Positions 32,716 through 40,969 of a stretch of 64,000 bases of DNA are shown here, one piece after another. The DNA lies in assembly GCF_900090305.1 (NCBI RefSeq), contig NZ_LT607751.1:3844001-3908000 (forward strand), given 5' to 3'. Numbering within the stretch: position 1 is the stretch's first letter; the number at the start of each line of letters is the position of its first letter. Made by a program: the position numbers and the translations under genes. The notes under the pieces were generated by a model. It was not told where the DNA came from and made no database searches. It worked only from the letters and a program-made list of their open reading frames with translations. Origin of the DNA: Micromonospora siamensis. GTDB taxonomy: Bacteria > Actinomycetota > Actinomycetes > Mycobacteriales > Micromonosporaceae.

Positions 32716-33105
32716 AGGTGTTCTCCGTTCGGGAGACAGGGATGGAGGCTCGGCCGGAGGAGGCGGGAACCGGGGAACGATCGCGCGCAGGAGATCCTCC
32801 GGGATCGCGCGACCAGCCAAGCACGGCTGGAACAGGCCCGAGCAACGATGACATTAACGTTCATGTAACAGCGACCACAACCCTCCTCTGTGGTCACCGG
32901 CCGGGCACCCTCGGTGCCGGAGGCCGTCCCACCTGCACCGGAGTCCACCGGCGGGAGCAGGATCCGGGCCACAACGACGAGCCCGCTTCCACGTCCGGGA
33001 CCGAGTCCCGGTTTGTCACGCGACTGTCATACCGCCGCGCGGTGACCGCCACACGGGCCGGTGAGGGTGGCATCCGGAAGAGCCCGCAACGGAGAGGACG
33101 GAGCT
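32716..33105. other. 390-bp divergent intergenic region
   Basis: It lies between the phospholipase D-like gene (minus) and the STAS pair (plus). It holds the LacI-type operator and promoter listed separately and a small hairpin (GACCACA 32873-32879 with TGTGGTC 32889-32895). Nothing coding is supported, and no clear promoter for the STAS genes was recognised; TTGTCA at 33013-33018 is the only -35-like string. Confidence 0.5.
32852..32865. promoter_or_regulatory. LacI-type operator O3 upstream of the phospholipase D-like gene
   Basis: CATTAACGTTCATG, identical over 14 bases to O2 (31265-31278) and 137 bp before the GTG at 32715. On the minus strand it overlaps a possible -10 box TTAATG (32852-32857), with a -35 TTGTGG (32875-32880) at 17-bp spacing. 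Confidence 0.66.
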
Positions 33106-33438
33106 GTGACAACGCCACCGCCACCGCCACCGCGCCGGCTCGCGCTGGTCGAGGTGCGCATCGACGAGGACGACCTGACCCAACTGTCGGAGACCCGGGC
33201 CTGCTTCGACCGGTTGCTGGCCCTGCGGCCCGGCCGGGTGGAGGTCGACCTCTCCGGCTGTCGGTGGCTGGACCTCGCCGCGCTCCACCTGCTGCGCGAC
33301 GTGCACCGGCGGCTGACCGGGGCCCGGGCGGTCCTCGCCGTACGCGCCGCCGACCCCGACGTGCGCCGCGCGTTGCGAGCGGCCGGACTGGAGCCCTCGC
33401 TCCCGGTCCCGGCCGGCCAGGAAGGGAGAGTGGGATGA
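33106..33438 (+). CDS. STAS-domain protein
   Basis: A 110-residue STAS/MlaB-like protein: the core GRVEVDLSGCRWLDLAALHLLRDVHRRL includes the serine/leucine loop of anti-sigma-factor antagonists, but the exact phospho-acceptor serine of SpoIIAA (DST/DSS context) is not seen. A poly-proline stretch opens the protein. GTG 33106 has GGAG upstream. The stop overlaps the start of the next STAS gene (ATGA). No anti-sigma kinase of the RsbW type is nearby, so the partner is elsewhere. Confidence 0.68.
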   Translation: MTTPPPPPPRRLALVEVRIDEDDLTQLSETRACFDRLLALRPGRVEVDLSGCRWLDLAALHLLRDVHRRLTGARAVLAVRAADPDVRRALRAAGLEPSLPVPAGQEGRVG

Positions 33439-34031
33439 CCGTCGTTCCGAACGACGACCGGATGACGCTGATCTGCGACAGCTGCGGCGACACCGTCTCG
33501 GCCGCCGCCACCGTGCTGCCGGACCCCGAGGTCGTCTGGACCCTCATCTCCGAGCTCGGCTGGAGCGGCTCGCCGTTCGCCACCGGGTCGCACCGCTGCC
33601 CGTACTGCAGCCTCCAGGAGCCGGCCGACGCCGGCCGACCGGCCTGCGCCGGGCACGGGCCGGGCGGCATCGTCGGCATCGACCATCTCGGCGACGTCAC
33701 CGTGGTCACCGCGACCGGCGACATCGACCTGGACAGCGGCGACACCCTGCGCGCCGCCCTGCGGCACGCCGCCGACATGGGCGGTGACGTGGTGGTCGAC
33801 CTGAGCCGGGTGCACATCATCGACTCGACCGGGCTCGGCGTGCTCGTCCGCGCCCACCGTGACGCCCGGGACCGGGGAGCCCGGCTCTGCCTGGCGGGAC
33901 CGTCCCGGTTCGTCCGCACCGTCCTGCACACCATGCGACTGGACGGGCTCTTCCCGACCTTCGACACCGCCGCCGCAGCCGTCGCGGCCCTGTCGGCCAC
34001 CGAACCGACGCCGGCGCACACCCGCTCCTGA
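33435..34031 (+). CDS. Anti-sigma factor antagonist (STAS) with N-terminal zinc-ribbon-like segment
   Basis: A 198-residue protein. The N-terminal part has CDSCGD and, about 35 residues later, HRCPYCSL, forming a CxxC...CxxC zinc ribbon. The C-terminal STAS domain (about 80-190) has GDIDLDSGDTLRAALRHAA and DLSRVHIIDSTGLGVLVRAHR, with Ser in the IDSTGLG loop as the expected phosphorylation site. It should bind an anti-sigma kinase and free a sigma factor. It is coupled to the STAS gene before it. The zinc ribbon is unusual for this class and may add a redox or metal input. Confidence 0.78.
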   Translation: MTVVPNDDRMTLICDSCGDTVSAAATVLPDPEVVWTLISELGWSGSPFATGSHRCPYCSLQEPADAGRPACAGHGPGGIVGIDHLGDVTVVTATGDIDLDSGDTLRAALRHAADMGGDVVVDLSRVHIIDSTGLGVLVRAHRDARDRGARLCLAGPSRFVRTVLHTMRLDGLFPTFDTAAAAVAALSATEPTPAHTRS

Positions 34032-34099
34032 GCTCCCACCGCGCTGGCCCGGCGGCCCGGCGCGGCGTCCGTCCCCGCTGCCGAGGAGGCTTGTTCCCC

Positions 34100-34396
34100 G
34101 TGGTGATGTTCTGGCCGTTCCCCGACGATCACACCTGGGGCGGCGCGGCCGGCGTCCCGGACCTCGGGGACGACGACGCGCGGATCGCCACGGCGGTGGC
34201 CCGCCTGCTGGCCACCCACGCGGCGACCCGCCGGCAGCGGCTCACGGTGAGCGCCCAGAACCGGGTGGTCATCCTCACCGGTGCGGTCAGCGACCCGCAC
34301 GCCCGGCGGATCGCCGGCACGCTGGCCTGGCAGGCCCCGGGCGTGGCCGACGTGTGCAACGCGCTGCGGCTGCCCACCCCCCGGCAGCGGGCCTGA
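34100..34396 (+). CDS. BON-domain protein
   Basis: A 98-residue protein whose C-terminal two thirds form a BON domain: RIATAVARLLATHAATRRQRLTV, then SAQNRVVILTGAVSDPHARRIAGTLAWQAPGVADVCNALRL. BON domains bind membranes or phospholipids. The start is one of GTG 34100, GTG 34103 or ATG 34106; the ribosome site GAGGAGG at 34083-34089 fits any of them. There is no signal peptide. It lies between the STAS pair and the MFS gene, all on the plus strand. Confidence 0.75.
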   Translation: MVMFWPFPDDHTWGGAAGVPDLGDDDARIATAVARLLATHAATRRQRLTVSAQNRVVILTGAVSDPHARRIAGTLAWQAPGVADVCNALRLPTPRQRA

Positions 34397-34453
34397 CCGT
34401 CGCGGGTGGGTGGCCGCGACGGCGCCGGCCGCCGGCCGTACGCTGAAGAGATC

Positions 34454-35800
34454 ATGGCAGATCGCCGCACTCACAACCTTCGTGCCGTTCTCGGGGCGCC
34501 CGCGTTCCGCCGGCTGCTCGGCGTCCGACTCGGCGGCCAGTTCACCGACGGGGTGTTCCAGGCCGCCCTGGCCGGCAGTGTGCTGTTCAACCCGGACCGG
34601 CAGGCCACCCCTACCGCGATCGCGCTGGCCGCGGCGGTGCTGGTGCTGCCGTACTCGCTGGTGGGCCCGTTCGCGGGCGTGCTGCTGGACCGGTGGAGCC
34701 GCCGGTCGGTGATCTGGTGGACGAACGTGCTGCGGGCCGGGCTGGTGCTGCCGATCGCCGCGCTGGTCCTCGTCGGCGACGAGGGCGGGCTGTTCTTCAC
34801 CGCGACACTTGTCGTGATCGGCCTGGGCCGGCTGCTGCTGTCGGGCCTGTCGGCGGCCACCCCGCACGTGGTCACCGACGACCGGCTGGTCACCGCGAAC
34901 GCGGTGGCGGGCACCGCCGGCTCGGTGGCGTACTCACTGGGCATGGGGTGCGCGCTGGCGCTGCTGCGCACGGTCTTCCCGGCCGGCAACCACGGGTACG
35001 CGGCCCTGGCGCTGCTGGCGCCGGTGGGCTATCTGGCCTGCGCCGTGGCCGCCCGGGCCTGTTTCACCCGTGGGCAGCTCGGCCCGGACGAGGTGGTGCC
35101 GCACCGGCCCGGCCTGGCCGGGGAGGCCGGCGCGGTGCTGCGCGGCATGGTCGACGGGGTCCGACACCTGGGCTCGGCGCGGGGCGCCGCGTACGCGATG
35201 GCCGCCCAGGCCGGCTTCCGGGTGCTGTTCGGGGCGCTGGCGCTGGCGCTGCTGCTGCTGTACCGCAGCGTCTTCGGCGCCGACGACCTGACCGGCGCGT
35301 CCACACAACTGGGTCTGGTCTTCGCCGCCGGGGCGCTGGGGGTGCTGGCGGCGGCCACCGTCACCCCGCCGGTGTCTCGGCGCGTCGGTGGCTGGCGCTG
35401 GGTGACCGGGCTGCTCACCGCGGTCGCGCTGGCCGTGCCGGTCTTCGGGCTGCCGTTCGCTCCCCCACTGTTGATCATCCTGGTCCTCGTGGTCAACGTC
35501 GCGGGGCACGGCATCAAGATCGTGGTGGACACGATGGTGCAGCACGAGTGCGCCGACGCGTTCCGGGGTCGGGTCTTCGCGGTCAACGACACCGTGTTCA
35601 ACCTGGCGTACGTGGTCGGCATGGTCGGCGCGTCGAAGTTCCTGCCGGTGGACGGGCGCTCGTCGGCGCTGCTGGTGGCCGCCGCCCTCGGCTACGCGGC
35701 GCTGGCCGGGGCGTACGCGCTGGCGGCGGGGCGGTGGGCCCGGCGGGCCGGGGACGACATCGCCGACCCGGAGCGGATGGCGCTGCTCAGCCACCGCTGA
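34454..35800 (+). CDS. MFS transporter
   Basis: A 448-residue inner-membrane protein with twelve predicted helices. It has FRRLLGVRLGGQFTDGVFQAAL at the start and the motif A-like loop LLDRWSRRSV between helices 2 and 3; the central cytoplasmic loop precedes AMAAQAGFRVLFG. It resembles the MFS_3/enterobactin-exporter-like group, and no substrate can be named. The ATG at 34454 follows GAAGAG; an upstream GTG would add 16 residues. Confidence 0.82.
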   Translation: MADRRTHNLRAVLGAPAFRRLLGVRLGGQFTDGVFQAALAGSVLFNPDRQATPTAIALAAAVLVLPYSLVGPFAGVLLDRWSRRSVIWWTNVLRAGLVLPIAALVLVGDEGGLFFTATLVVIGLGRLLLSGLSAATPHVVTDDRLVTANAVAGTAGSVAYSLGMGCALALLRTVFPAGNHGYAALALLAPVGYLACAVAARACFTRGQLGPDEVVPHRPGLAGEAGAVLRGMVDGVRHLGSARGAAYAMAAQAGFRVLFGALALALLLLYRSVFGADDLTGASTQLGLVFAAGALGVLAAATVTPPVSRRVGGWRWVTGLLTAVALAVPVFGLPFAPPLLIILVLVVNVAGHGIKIVVDTMVQHECADAFRGRVFAVNDTVFNLAYVVGMVGASKFLPVDGRSSALLVAAALGYAALAGAYALAAGRWARRAGDDIADPERMALLSHR

Positions 35801-35850
35801 GGCCACCGGCGGCGAGCCGCGGCCCGGCACCCACCGGCGTCTCGGCCGTC

Positions 35851-35921
35851 GGTCGACCGAAACCCGGTCGACCTGGTGGCCGACCACCGAATACATTCCG
35901 GTCCGACCGATCCGGTCGACC
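35851..35921. promoter_or_regulatory. Three GGTCGACC palindromes upstream of the GNAT gene
   Basis: The 8-bp palindrome GGTCGACC occurs at 35851-35858, 35866-35873 and 35914-35921, within 100 bp of the ATG at 35946. The first two are 15 bp apart. They could be regulator sites; GC-rich background makes chance recurrence possible. Confidence 0.3.
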
Positions 35922-35945
35922 GGCGCCCGAGCGGGGAGGAAGCTT

Positions 35946-36434
35946 ATGATCCGCGCGATCACCGCGGACGACGCGTCCGACGTGGTGACCCTGGCGGTCG
36001 CCGCCGAACTGTTCGCGCCGGACGAGGCCGGCATCGTGCGGCAGATGATGGCGGACTATGTCGCCACCCGGGCGGCCGAGGGTCACCGGTGTCTGGTCGA
36101 CGACCGCGACGGTCGGCTGGTCGCCGTCGCGTACTACGAACCCCTGCCCGCCACCGACCGGACGTGGGAGCTCACCATGATCGGCGTCGACCGAGAGCAC
36201 CACCGGCGGGGTCTGGGCACCGGGCTGCTGGAGGCCGTGGAGGCCGACCTCGCCGGGCGGGACCAGCGGCTGCTACTGGTCGAGACGTCGGCGACCGCCG
36301 CCTTCGACCGCGCGCGGGCCTTCTACCTGGCGCGTGGCTACGACGAGGAGGCGCGGGTCCGGGACTACTACCAGGCCGGCGACGACATGGTGCTGTTCCG
36401 CAAGGCTCTCGTCCCGGCCTCCGCCGACATCTGA
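35946..36434 (+). CDS. GNAT-family N-acetyltransferase
   Basis: A 162-residue acetyl-CoA-dependent acetyltransferase. The fold is complete: IRAITADDASDVVTLA at the start, the acetyl-CoA loop HHRRGLGTGLLEAVEADLA (motif A, R/Q-x-x-G-x-G/A) and ARAFYLARGYDEEARVRDYY at the end. The substrate is unknown. The ATG is preceded by GGGGAGGAAG. It is a single gene between the MFS transporter and an oxidoreductase. Confidence 0.88.
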   Translation: MIRAITADDASDVVTLAVAAELFAPDEAGIVRQMMADYVATRAAEGHRCLVDDRDGRLVAVAYYEPLPATDRTWELTMIGVDREHHRRGLGTGLLEAVEADLAGRDQRLLLVETSATAAFDRARAFYLARGYDEEARVRDYYQAGDDMVLFRKALVPASADI

Positions 36435-36484
36435 GGGCGCCACGAATCGGGCTGGGTGAGGGTCACCGGACGAAGGAGGCCGCC

Positions 36485-37420
36485 GTGCGCAGGATCCGCT
36501 ACCACGAGTACGGCGGCCCCGAGGTGCTGCGCCTGGAGGAGGCCCCCGAGCCGGTGCCCGCGCCGGGCGAGCTGCTCGTGCGTACCAGCGTTATCGGGGT
36601 CACCCTGCCGGGGGTACGCCGGGTGCGCGGCGACGGCGCGTCGGCGCCCCTGCCGGCGGTGCTCGGCGGCGAGGTAGCCGGCCGGGTCACCGCCGTGGGC
36701 GCCGACGTCACCGGGTTCGCCGTCGGCGACCGGGTCACCGCGTTGGCGTTCGCCGGCGCGTACGCCGACACGGTGGTCGTACCGGCCACGATGGCCAGTC
36801 TCGTCCCCGACGGCGCCGCCGACTCCCTCGCCGTGGCGCTGGTCCGCAGCGGGCACGTGGCGCTGGGTGTGCTGGCCACCGCCGCCGTCGCGGAACACGA
36901 GTCCGTGCTGGTCACCGGCGCGGCCAGCGGGGTCGGTCATCTGGCCGTGCAACTCGCGAGGCTGGCCGGCGCCGCCCGGGTGGTGGCCGCCGTCAGCAGT
37001 CCGGCCAAGGCGCCGTTCCTGCGCGGGCTCGGCGCCGACGAGGTGGTCACCTACGACGACGGGCGGTGGGGCGAGCCGGTCGACGTGGTCCTCGACGGGG
37101 TGGGCGGCGACCTGCTGCCGCGCGCCCTGGCGGCCGTACGGCCCGGCGGCCGGCTGGTCTACTTCGCCTCCGGTGGCGGCACCGTGTCGGCGTCGGACCT
37201 GCTGGCCGGGGCGAAGACCGTGACCGGCTTCGCCACCGCCCGCTTCGCCGCCACCCGACCCGACGAGTACGCCGCACACCACCGGCGGCTGTGGGAGCTG
37301 GCCCTGGCCGGCCGGCTGCGACCCGCCGTACACGCCGAACTGCCGCTGACCGCCGCCGCCGAGGCGCACCGGATCATCGAGGCCCGGGCCAACCTTGGCA
37401 AGGTGGTCCTTCGCCCCTGA
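36485..37420 (+). CDS. NADP-dependent quinone oxidoreductase-type protein
   Basis: A 311-residue member of the zinc-free medium-chain dehydrogenase group (QOR). It has the N-terminal pattern [43 protein letters not shown], and the cofactor motif [23 protein letters not shown]; no zinc cysteines are present. It ends [12 protein letters not shown] like its relatives. The GTG at 36485 has GAAGGAGG 6 nt upstream. It reduces quinones or enones in known cases. Confidence 0.87.
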   Translation: MRRIRYHEYGGPEVLRLEEAPEPVPAPGELLVRTSVIGVTLPGVRRVRGDGASAPLPAVLGGEVAGRVTAVGADVTGFAVGDRVTALAFAGAYADTVVVPATMASLVPDGAADSLAVALVRSGHVALGVLATAAVAEHESVLVTGAASGVGHLAVQLARLAGAARVVAAVSSPAKAPFLRGLGADEVVTYDDGRWGEPVDVVLDGVGGDLLPRALAAVRPGGRLVYFASGGGTVSASDLLAGAKTVTGFATARFAATRPDEYAAHHRRLWELALAGRLRPAVHAELPLTAAAEAHRIIEARANLGKVVLRP

Positions 37421-37432
37421 CCACCGGTCCGT

Positions 37433-38056
37433 TCAGCGGGCCACCGCGTACGCCAGCGGCAGCGGCGCCTGCCCCTGCCAGCCACCGGTCAGCCGGGCGC
37501 CCGGCAGACCAGGGTCGGCGCCGAGCCGCCGCAGCACCGACAGTTCGACGGTGTCGGCGACGACCCGGGTCGGATCGCCGTCCTCGACCCGCTCGACCGT
37601 CCGCACCCGGGGCGCGTCCGCTCCGGCGCCGTCGGCGGCGATGCTCATGCTGGCCGCCCGCCGCTCCAACCGGCCGTCGACCTCGAAGTGCTCCTCCGCC
37701 TGGCCGCCGTCGGCGAGGATCGCCCGGGCCAGCGCGTCGGCGTAGACCGGGTCGCCGCAGGCGTCGTACACCCAGCGGCGGCCCAGCACGGAGTGCTCGC
37801 AGGTGCCGACCAGCCAGCGCTCGGCCCCGGTCAGCGGCGACCCTCGGTAGGTCAGCGGCACCTGGTGGACCGGCCCGGCGCCGAGGCGTACCAGGATGGT
37901 CTCGACGCCGACCTCGCCGGCCGGGTCGTCGAACCGGTACGCGGCCACCCGCTCGACCGGGCCGTCGCCACCGGCGAACCAGGGGCGACCGGGCAGCCAG
38001 GGCGCCAGGAGTTCGAGCTTGGTGGGGCGCAGTTCCGCGCGGTGCAGCAGGGCCAT
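37433..38056 (-). CDS. Stand-alone maltokinase N-terminal cap-like domain protein
   Basis: A 207-residue protein matching the cap domain found at the N-terminus of mycobacterial-type maltokinase: [90 protein letters not shown]. The kinase domain that usually follows is missing, and none is adjacent. Some actinobacterial relatives carry this cap alone; its role there is not known to me. The ATG at 38056 has AGGA about 9 nt upstream. Convergent with the QOR gene. Confidence 0.78.
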   Translation of the reverse strand: MALLHRAELRPTKLELLAPWLPGRPWFAGGDGPVERVAAYRFDDPAGEVGVETILVRLGAGPVHQVPLTYRGSPLTGAERWLVGTCEHSVLGRRWVYDACGDPVYADALARAILADGGQAEEHFEVDGRLERRAASMSIAADGAGADAPRVRTVERVEDGDPTRVVADTVELSVLRRLGADPGLPGARLTGGWQGQAPLPLAYAVAR

Positions 38057-38111
38057 GCCCACGATCCTAGATCCACCGTCGCCCACCCGGCCGCCCCTGC
38101 GCCGCCCGCGG

Positions 38112-39686
38112 TCAGTCCTCGGTGACCGGGCCGATCAGCCGGATCTCCTCGACGTCCAGGGCGGCCTGCACCTCGCGCAGCACCACGTCGTCGATGGCGT
38201 TGGTGTCGCGGAGCCGGGTGACCTCGCGGCGCTTGTGCTCGAGTACGCCGAGGCGCAGCCGCCGGGCGATCTCCCGTTCCTGCTCGGTGCCCTCCCCGCC
38301 GGAGCGGCGGGCGTCCTGCAGGTGGTCCTGGTAGTCGGCGCGGAGCCGTTCGACGACGTCGGGCGCGGCACCCACCTCGGCGGCCACCTGCGGCAGGGCG
38401 GCCAGGCCGGCCTCGGTGGCCCGGATCCGGGTGGCCCGCAGCTCGTCCTCGCGCCGTCGGTCGCCCTGCAGGCCGGCCCACCCGACGACCGCCGGCAGGG
38501 TGGTGCCCTGGATCAGCATGGTCAGCACGATGACCGTCACGGTGACGAAGATGATCAGATCGCGCTCGTGCACGGGTGCGCCGCTCATGGTGGTCATCGG
38601 CACCGCCAGCGCGGCGGCGAGGGAGACGGCGCCCCGGAAGCCGGCCCAGCCCATCGCCGTACGGACGCGGGCGTCGAAGCGGCGTTCCTGCCGGGAGGGG
38701 CGCCGGTCGACGCCCTGGAGGGTGGCCAGCGCCAGGTGCACCCAGCCCATCCGCACGGCCACCACGACGGCGGTCACGGCGGCGGCGATGCCCAGCGACT
38801 CCATCGGCGAGTGGCTGGTGATGCCGCGCAGGGAGCGGGGCACCTGGGTGCCGAGCAGCACGAAGAGACTGCCGTTGATCATGAAGGTGGTGATGTCCCA
38901 GAAGGCGTAGGCGGCCACCCGGGAGCGGGCCCGGATGATCCGCGGGCCGGTCCAGGACAGGATCAGCCCGGTGACCACCACGGCGAGCACGCCGCTGGCG
39001 TGCACGGTCTCGGCGAGCAGGAACGCGATGAACGGCACCAGCGCGCTCAGGCCACCCTCGCGCAGCGGGTCGTCGAGCCGACGGCGGATCAGCACGACGA
39101 TGCCGCCGACCACCATCCCGGCGGCGATCCCTCCGGCCGCCGAGCCGGCGAACCGGCCGACCAGCCGGAAACCGCCGGGGACGGCGCCGCCGACGATCAC
39201 CGCGACGGCGACGGCGTAGAGCACCAGGGCCGTACCGTCGTTGATCAGGCTCTCGGCCCGCAGGGTGGTCAGGATGTTACGGGGCATCCGCTTGGCCAGG
39301 CCCGCGACGGCGGCGGCGTCGGTCGGGGCGAGCACCGCGCCGAGCACCCAGGCCGCGGCCGGTTCCACCCCCAGGGCCTGGGCCGCGTACGCCACGGCGG
39401 CCATCGTGAGGACCACCAGCGCCACCGCCAGCAGGGTGATGACCAGGAAGTTCGACCGGATCTCCCGGATGCTGGTCACCAGGGTCTCGCGGTAGAGGAT
39501 GGCCGGCAGGAAGAGCAGCAGCACCACCTCCGGCTCGAGGCTGATCCGGTCGAAGGGCGGCACCAGCCCGATCAGGGTGCCCAGGCCGATGAGCAGGACG
39601 GGCGGCGCGACGCTGTACCGGCCGCCGAGCGTGGTGCCGATCAGCACGGTCACGCCCAGCACCACGATCAGTTCGAGCCCGACCAC
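38112..39686 (-). CDS. Na+/H+ antiporter (CPA1 family)
   Basis: A 524-residue membrane antiporter with about twelve helices, exchanging sodium or potassium for protons. The ion site is visible: GAVLAPTDAAAVAGLAKRM and RAESLINDGTALVLYAVAV (the ND pair of CPA1), followed by GWAGFRGAVSLAAALAVP. A charged cytoplasmic tail of about 110 residues follows the last helix (REDELRATRIRATEAGLA, REIARRLRLGVLEHKRREVTRL). The start is the GTG at 39686 with GGGGGTG nearby; the longer open frame upstream is unlikely. Confidence 0.9.
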   Translation of the reverse strand: MVGLELIVVLGVTVLIGTTLGGRYSVAPPVLLIGLGTLIGLVPPFDRISLEPEVVLLLFLPAILYRETLVTSIREIRSNFLVITLLAVALVVLTMAAVAYAAQALGVEPAAAWVLGAVLAPTDAAAVAGLAKRMPRNILTTLRAESLINDGTALVLYAVAVAVIVGGAVPGGFRLVGRFAGSAAGGIAAGMVVGGIVVLIRRRLDDPLREGGLSALVPFIAFLLAETVHASGVLAVVVTGLILSWTGPRIIRARSRVAAYAFWDITTFMINGSLFVLLGTQVPRSLRGITSHSPMESLGIAAAVTAVVVAVRMGWVHLALATLQGVDRRPSRQERRFDARVRTAMGWAGFRGAVSLAAALAVPMTTMSGAPVHERDLIIFVTVTVIVLTMLIQGTTLPAVVGWAGLQGDRRREDELRATRIRATEAGLAALPQVAAEVGAAPDVVERLRADYQDHLQDARRSGGEGTEQEREIARRLRLGVLEHKRREVTRLRDTNAIDDVVLREVQAALDVEEIRLIGPVTED

Positions 39687-39879
39687 GTCACCCCCGTCAG
39701 CTGCGCGGTCCCCACGGTGGCCGCCTCCACATGGTGGTACCGGTCGGACCCGACCGGCGGGCGAAACGACCGAATTGCCGGCCACCCCGGCCGCGTGCGA
39801 GAATTTTTCCTCGGCCGGCAGGTTTCGGGGCGGGCGCGGCCGGAAACTGTGGGTCCCGTTGAAAGAGGGGGGACCACGC

Positions 39880-40245
39880 GTGTCCAGTTCCAAGTCTGAG
39901 CAGCCGCGTCAGGGCGACGAACGTCCGGCCGAGGTGCGCGACCCGCTGCTGTGGAAGCTCGCCCTGGGAGTGGCCGACGCCCACGGGCCCGATGACGACG
40001 GCACCTGCAACAACCTCGGCTGCGCCGGCCAGAGCTGGCCGTGCACGGCCTGGAACAACGCCCAGCACGCGCTGAAGATGGCCCGGACCGAGCCGGCCGG
40101 GCAGCCCTCGGCGGTCCCCGCCGGACCGGCCACCGCCGAGCCGAGCGGCCAGCGCCCCGAGCCGATCATCGGCTGGTCCACCGACCTGGCCAGCCGGGCG
40201 ACGTCCCGCGACCAGCATCCGGTGGTCGTCAGCTCCGCGGCGTGA
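39880..40245 (+). CDS. Conserved actinobacterial hypothetical protein with cysteine motif
   Basis: A 121-residue protein of unknown function. The conserved block RDPLLWKLALGVADAHGPD is followed by GTCNNLGCAGQSWPCTAWN, with three cysteines (CxxxxC and a third six residues on) that may hold a metal. The C-terminal third (proline-rich, PIIGWSTDLASRATS) is variable. GTG 39880 has GAGGGG 9 nt upstream. It diverges from the antiporter across 193 bp in which I see nothing defined. Confidence 0.65.
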   Translation: MSSSKSEQPRQGDERPAEVRDPLLWKLALGVADAHGPDDDGTCNNLGCAGQSWPCTAWNNAQHALKMARTEPAGQPSAVPAGPATAEPSGQRPEPIIGWSTDLASRATSRDQHPVVVSSAA

Positions 40246-40328
40246 CACCCCACCGCCGCCCGGCCGCCTAGAGTGACCGGGCGGGCGGCACACCGCCGGC
40301 CGCACCCGTCTCGACAGGGGGCCTGGCC

Positions 40329-40937
40329 GTGTCCGAAGCCGTCGGCGTCTCCACCCGCAGCGGCGAGGACCGGGCCGCCCGGGTGGTCACCGAGGTCTTC
40401 GCCCCGGCCGTCTGGGCCGCCGCGATGCCGCTGGTGGTCGCCGTGCAGGCCGCCGGTTGGGTACGGGGACCGTTGTGGGGCCTGCTCGCCGTGTTCTTCT
40501 CCGCCGCGCTGCCGTACGGGATCGTCCTGCTCGCGGTGCGGCGGGGGCGACTGACCGACCACCACATCGGCGTACGCGAGCAGCGGCGCGGGCCGTTGCT
40601 GCTCGGCATGGTCTGCGTGCTGGTCGGTCTGGGGCTGCTCATCGATTTCGACGCGCCCCGGCGGCTGGTCGCGATGGTGGCGGTGATCCTCGCGGTGCTG
40701 GCGGTGGTCACCGCGGTGAACCAGGTCTGGAAGCTCAGCGTGCACTCCGCGGTCGCGGCCGCCTCGGTGACCGTGCTGACGGTGCTCCTCGGGCCGCCCC
40801 TGCTGGCCGGTTACGCGCTGGTCGCCCTGGTCGCGTGGTCCCGGGTTCGGCTCGGCGACCACACGACGCCGCAGGTCGTCGCGGGAACGGTCGCCGGGGT
40901 CGCGGTCGCCGCGCCGGTCTTTCTCGCCCTCACCTGA
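40329..40937 (+). CDS. PAP2-family phosphatase-like membrane protein
   Basis: A 202-residue protein with about five helices. The end holds the PAP2 motifs: KLSVHSAVAAASV (the SxxH-like histidine) and WSRVRLGDHTTPQVVAG (Arg then Asp-His of motif 3). The first PAP2 motif (KxxxxxxRP) is not clear, so activity is uncertain. Relatives dephosphorylate lipid phosphates such as phosphatidic acid or undecaprenyl pyrophosphate. The start is GTG 40329. Confidence 0.75.
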   Translation: MSEAVGVSTRSGEDRAARVVTEVFAPAVWAAAMPLVVAVQAAGWVRGPLWGLLAVFFSAALPYGIVLLAVRRGRLTDHHIGVREQRRGPLLLGMVCVLVGLGLLIDFDAPRRLVAMVAVILAVLAVVTAVNQVWKLSVHSAVAAASVTVLTVLLGPPLLAGYALVALVAWSRVRLGDHTTPQVVAGTVAGVAVAAPVFLALT

Positions 40938-40969
40938 CCGGGGCCGACGACCCCGCCTAGGCTGCACGG

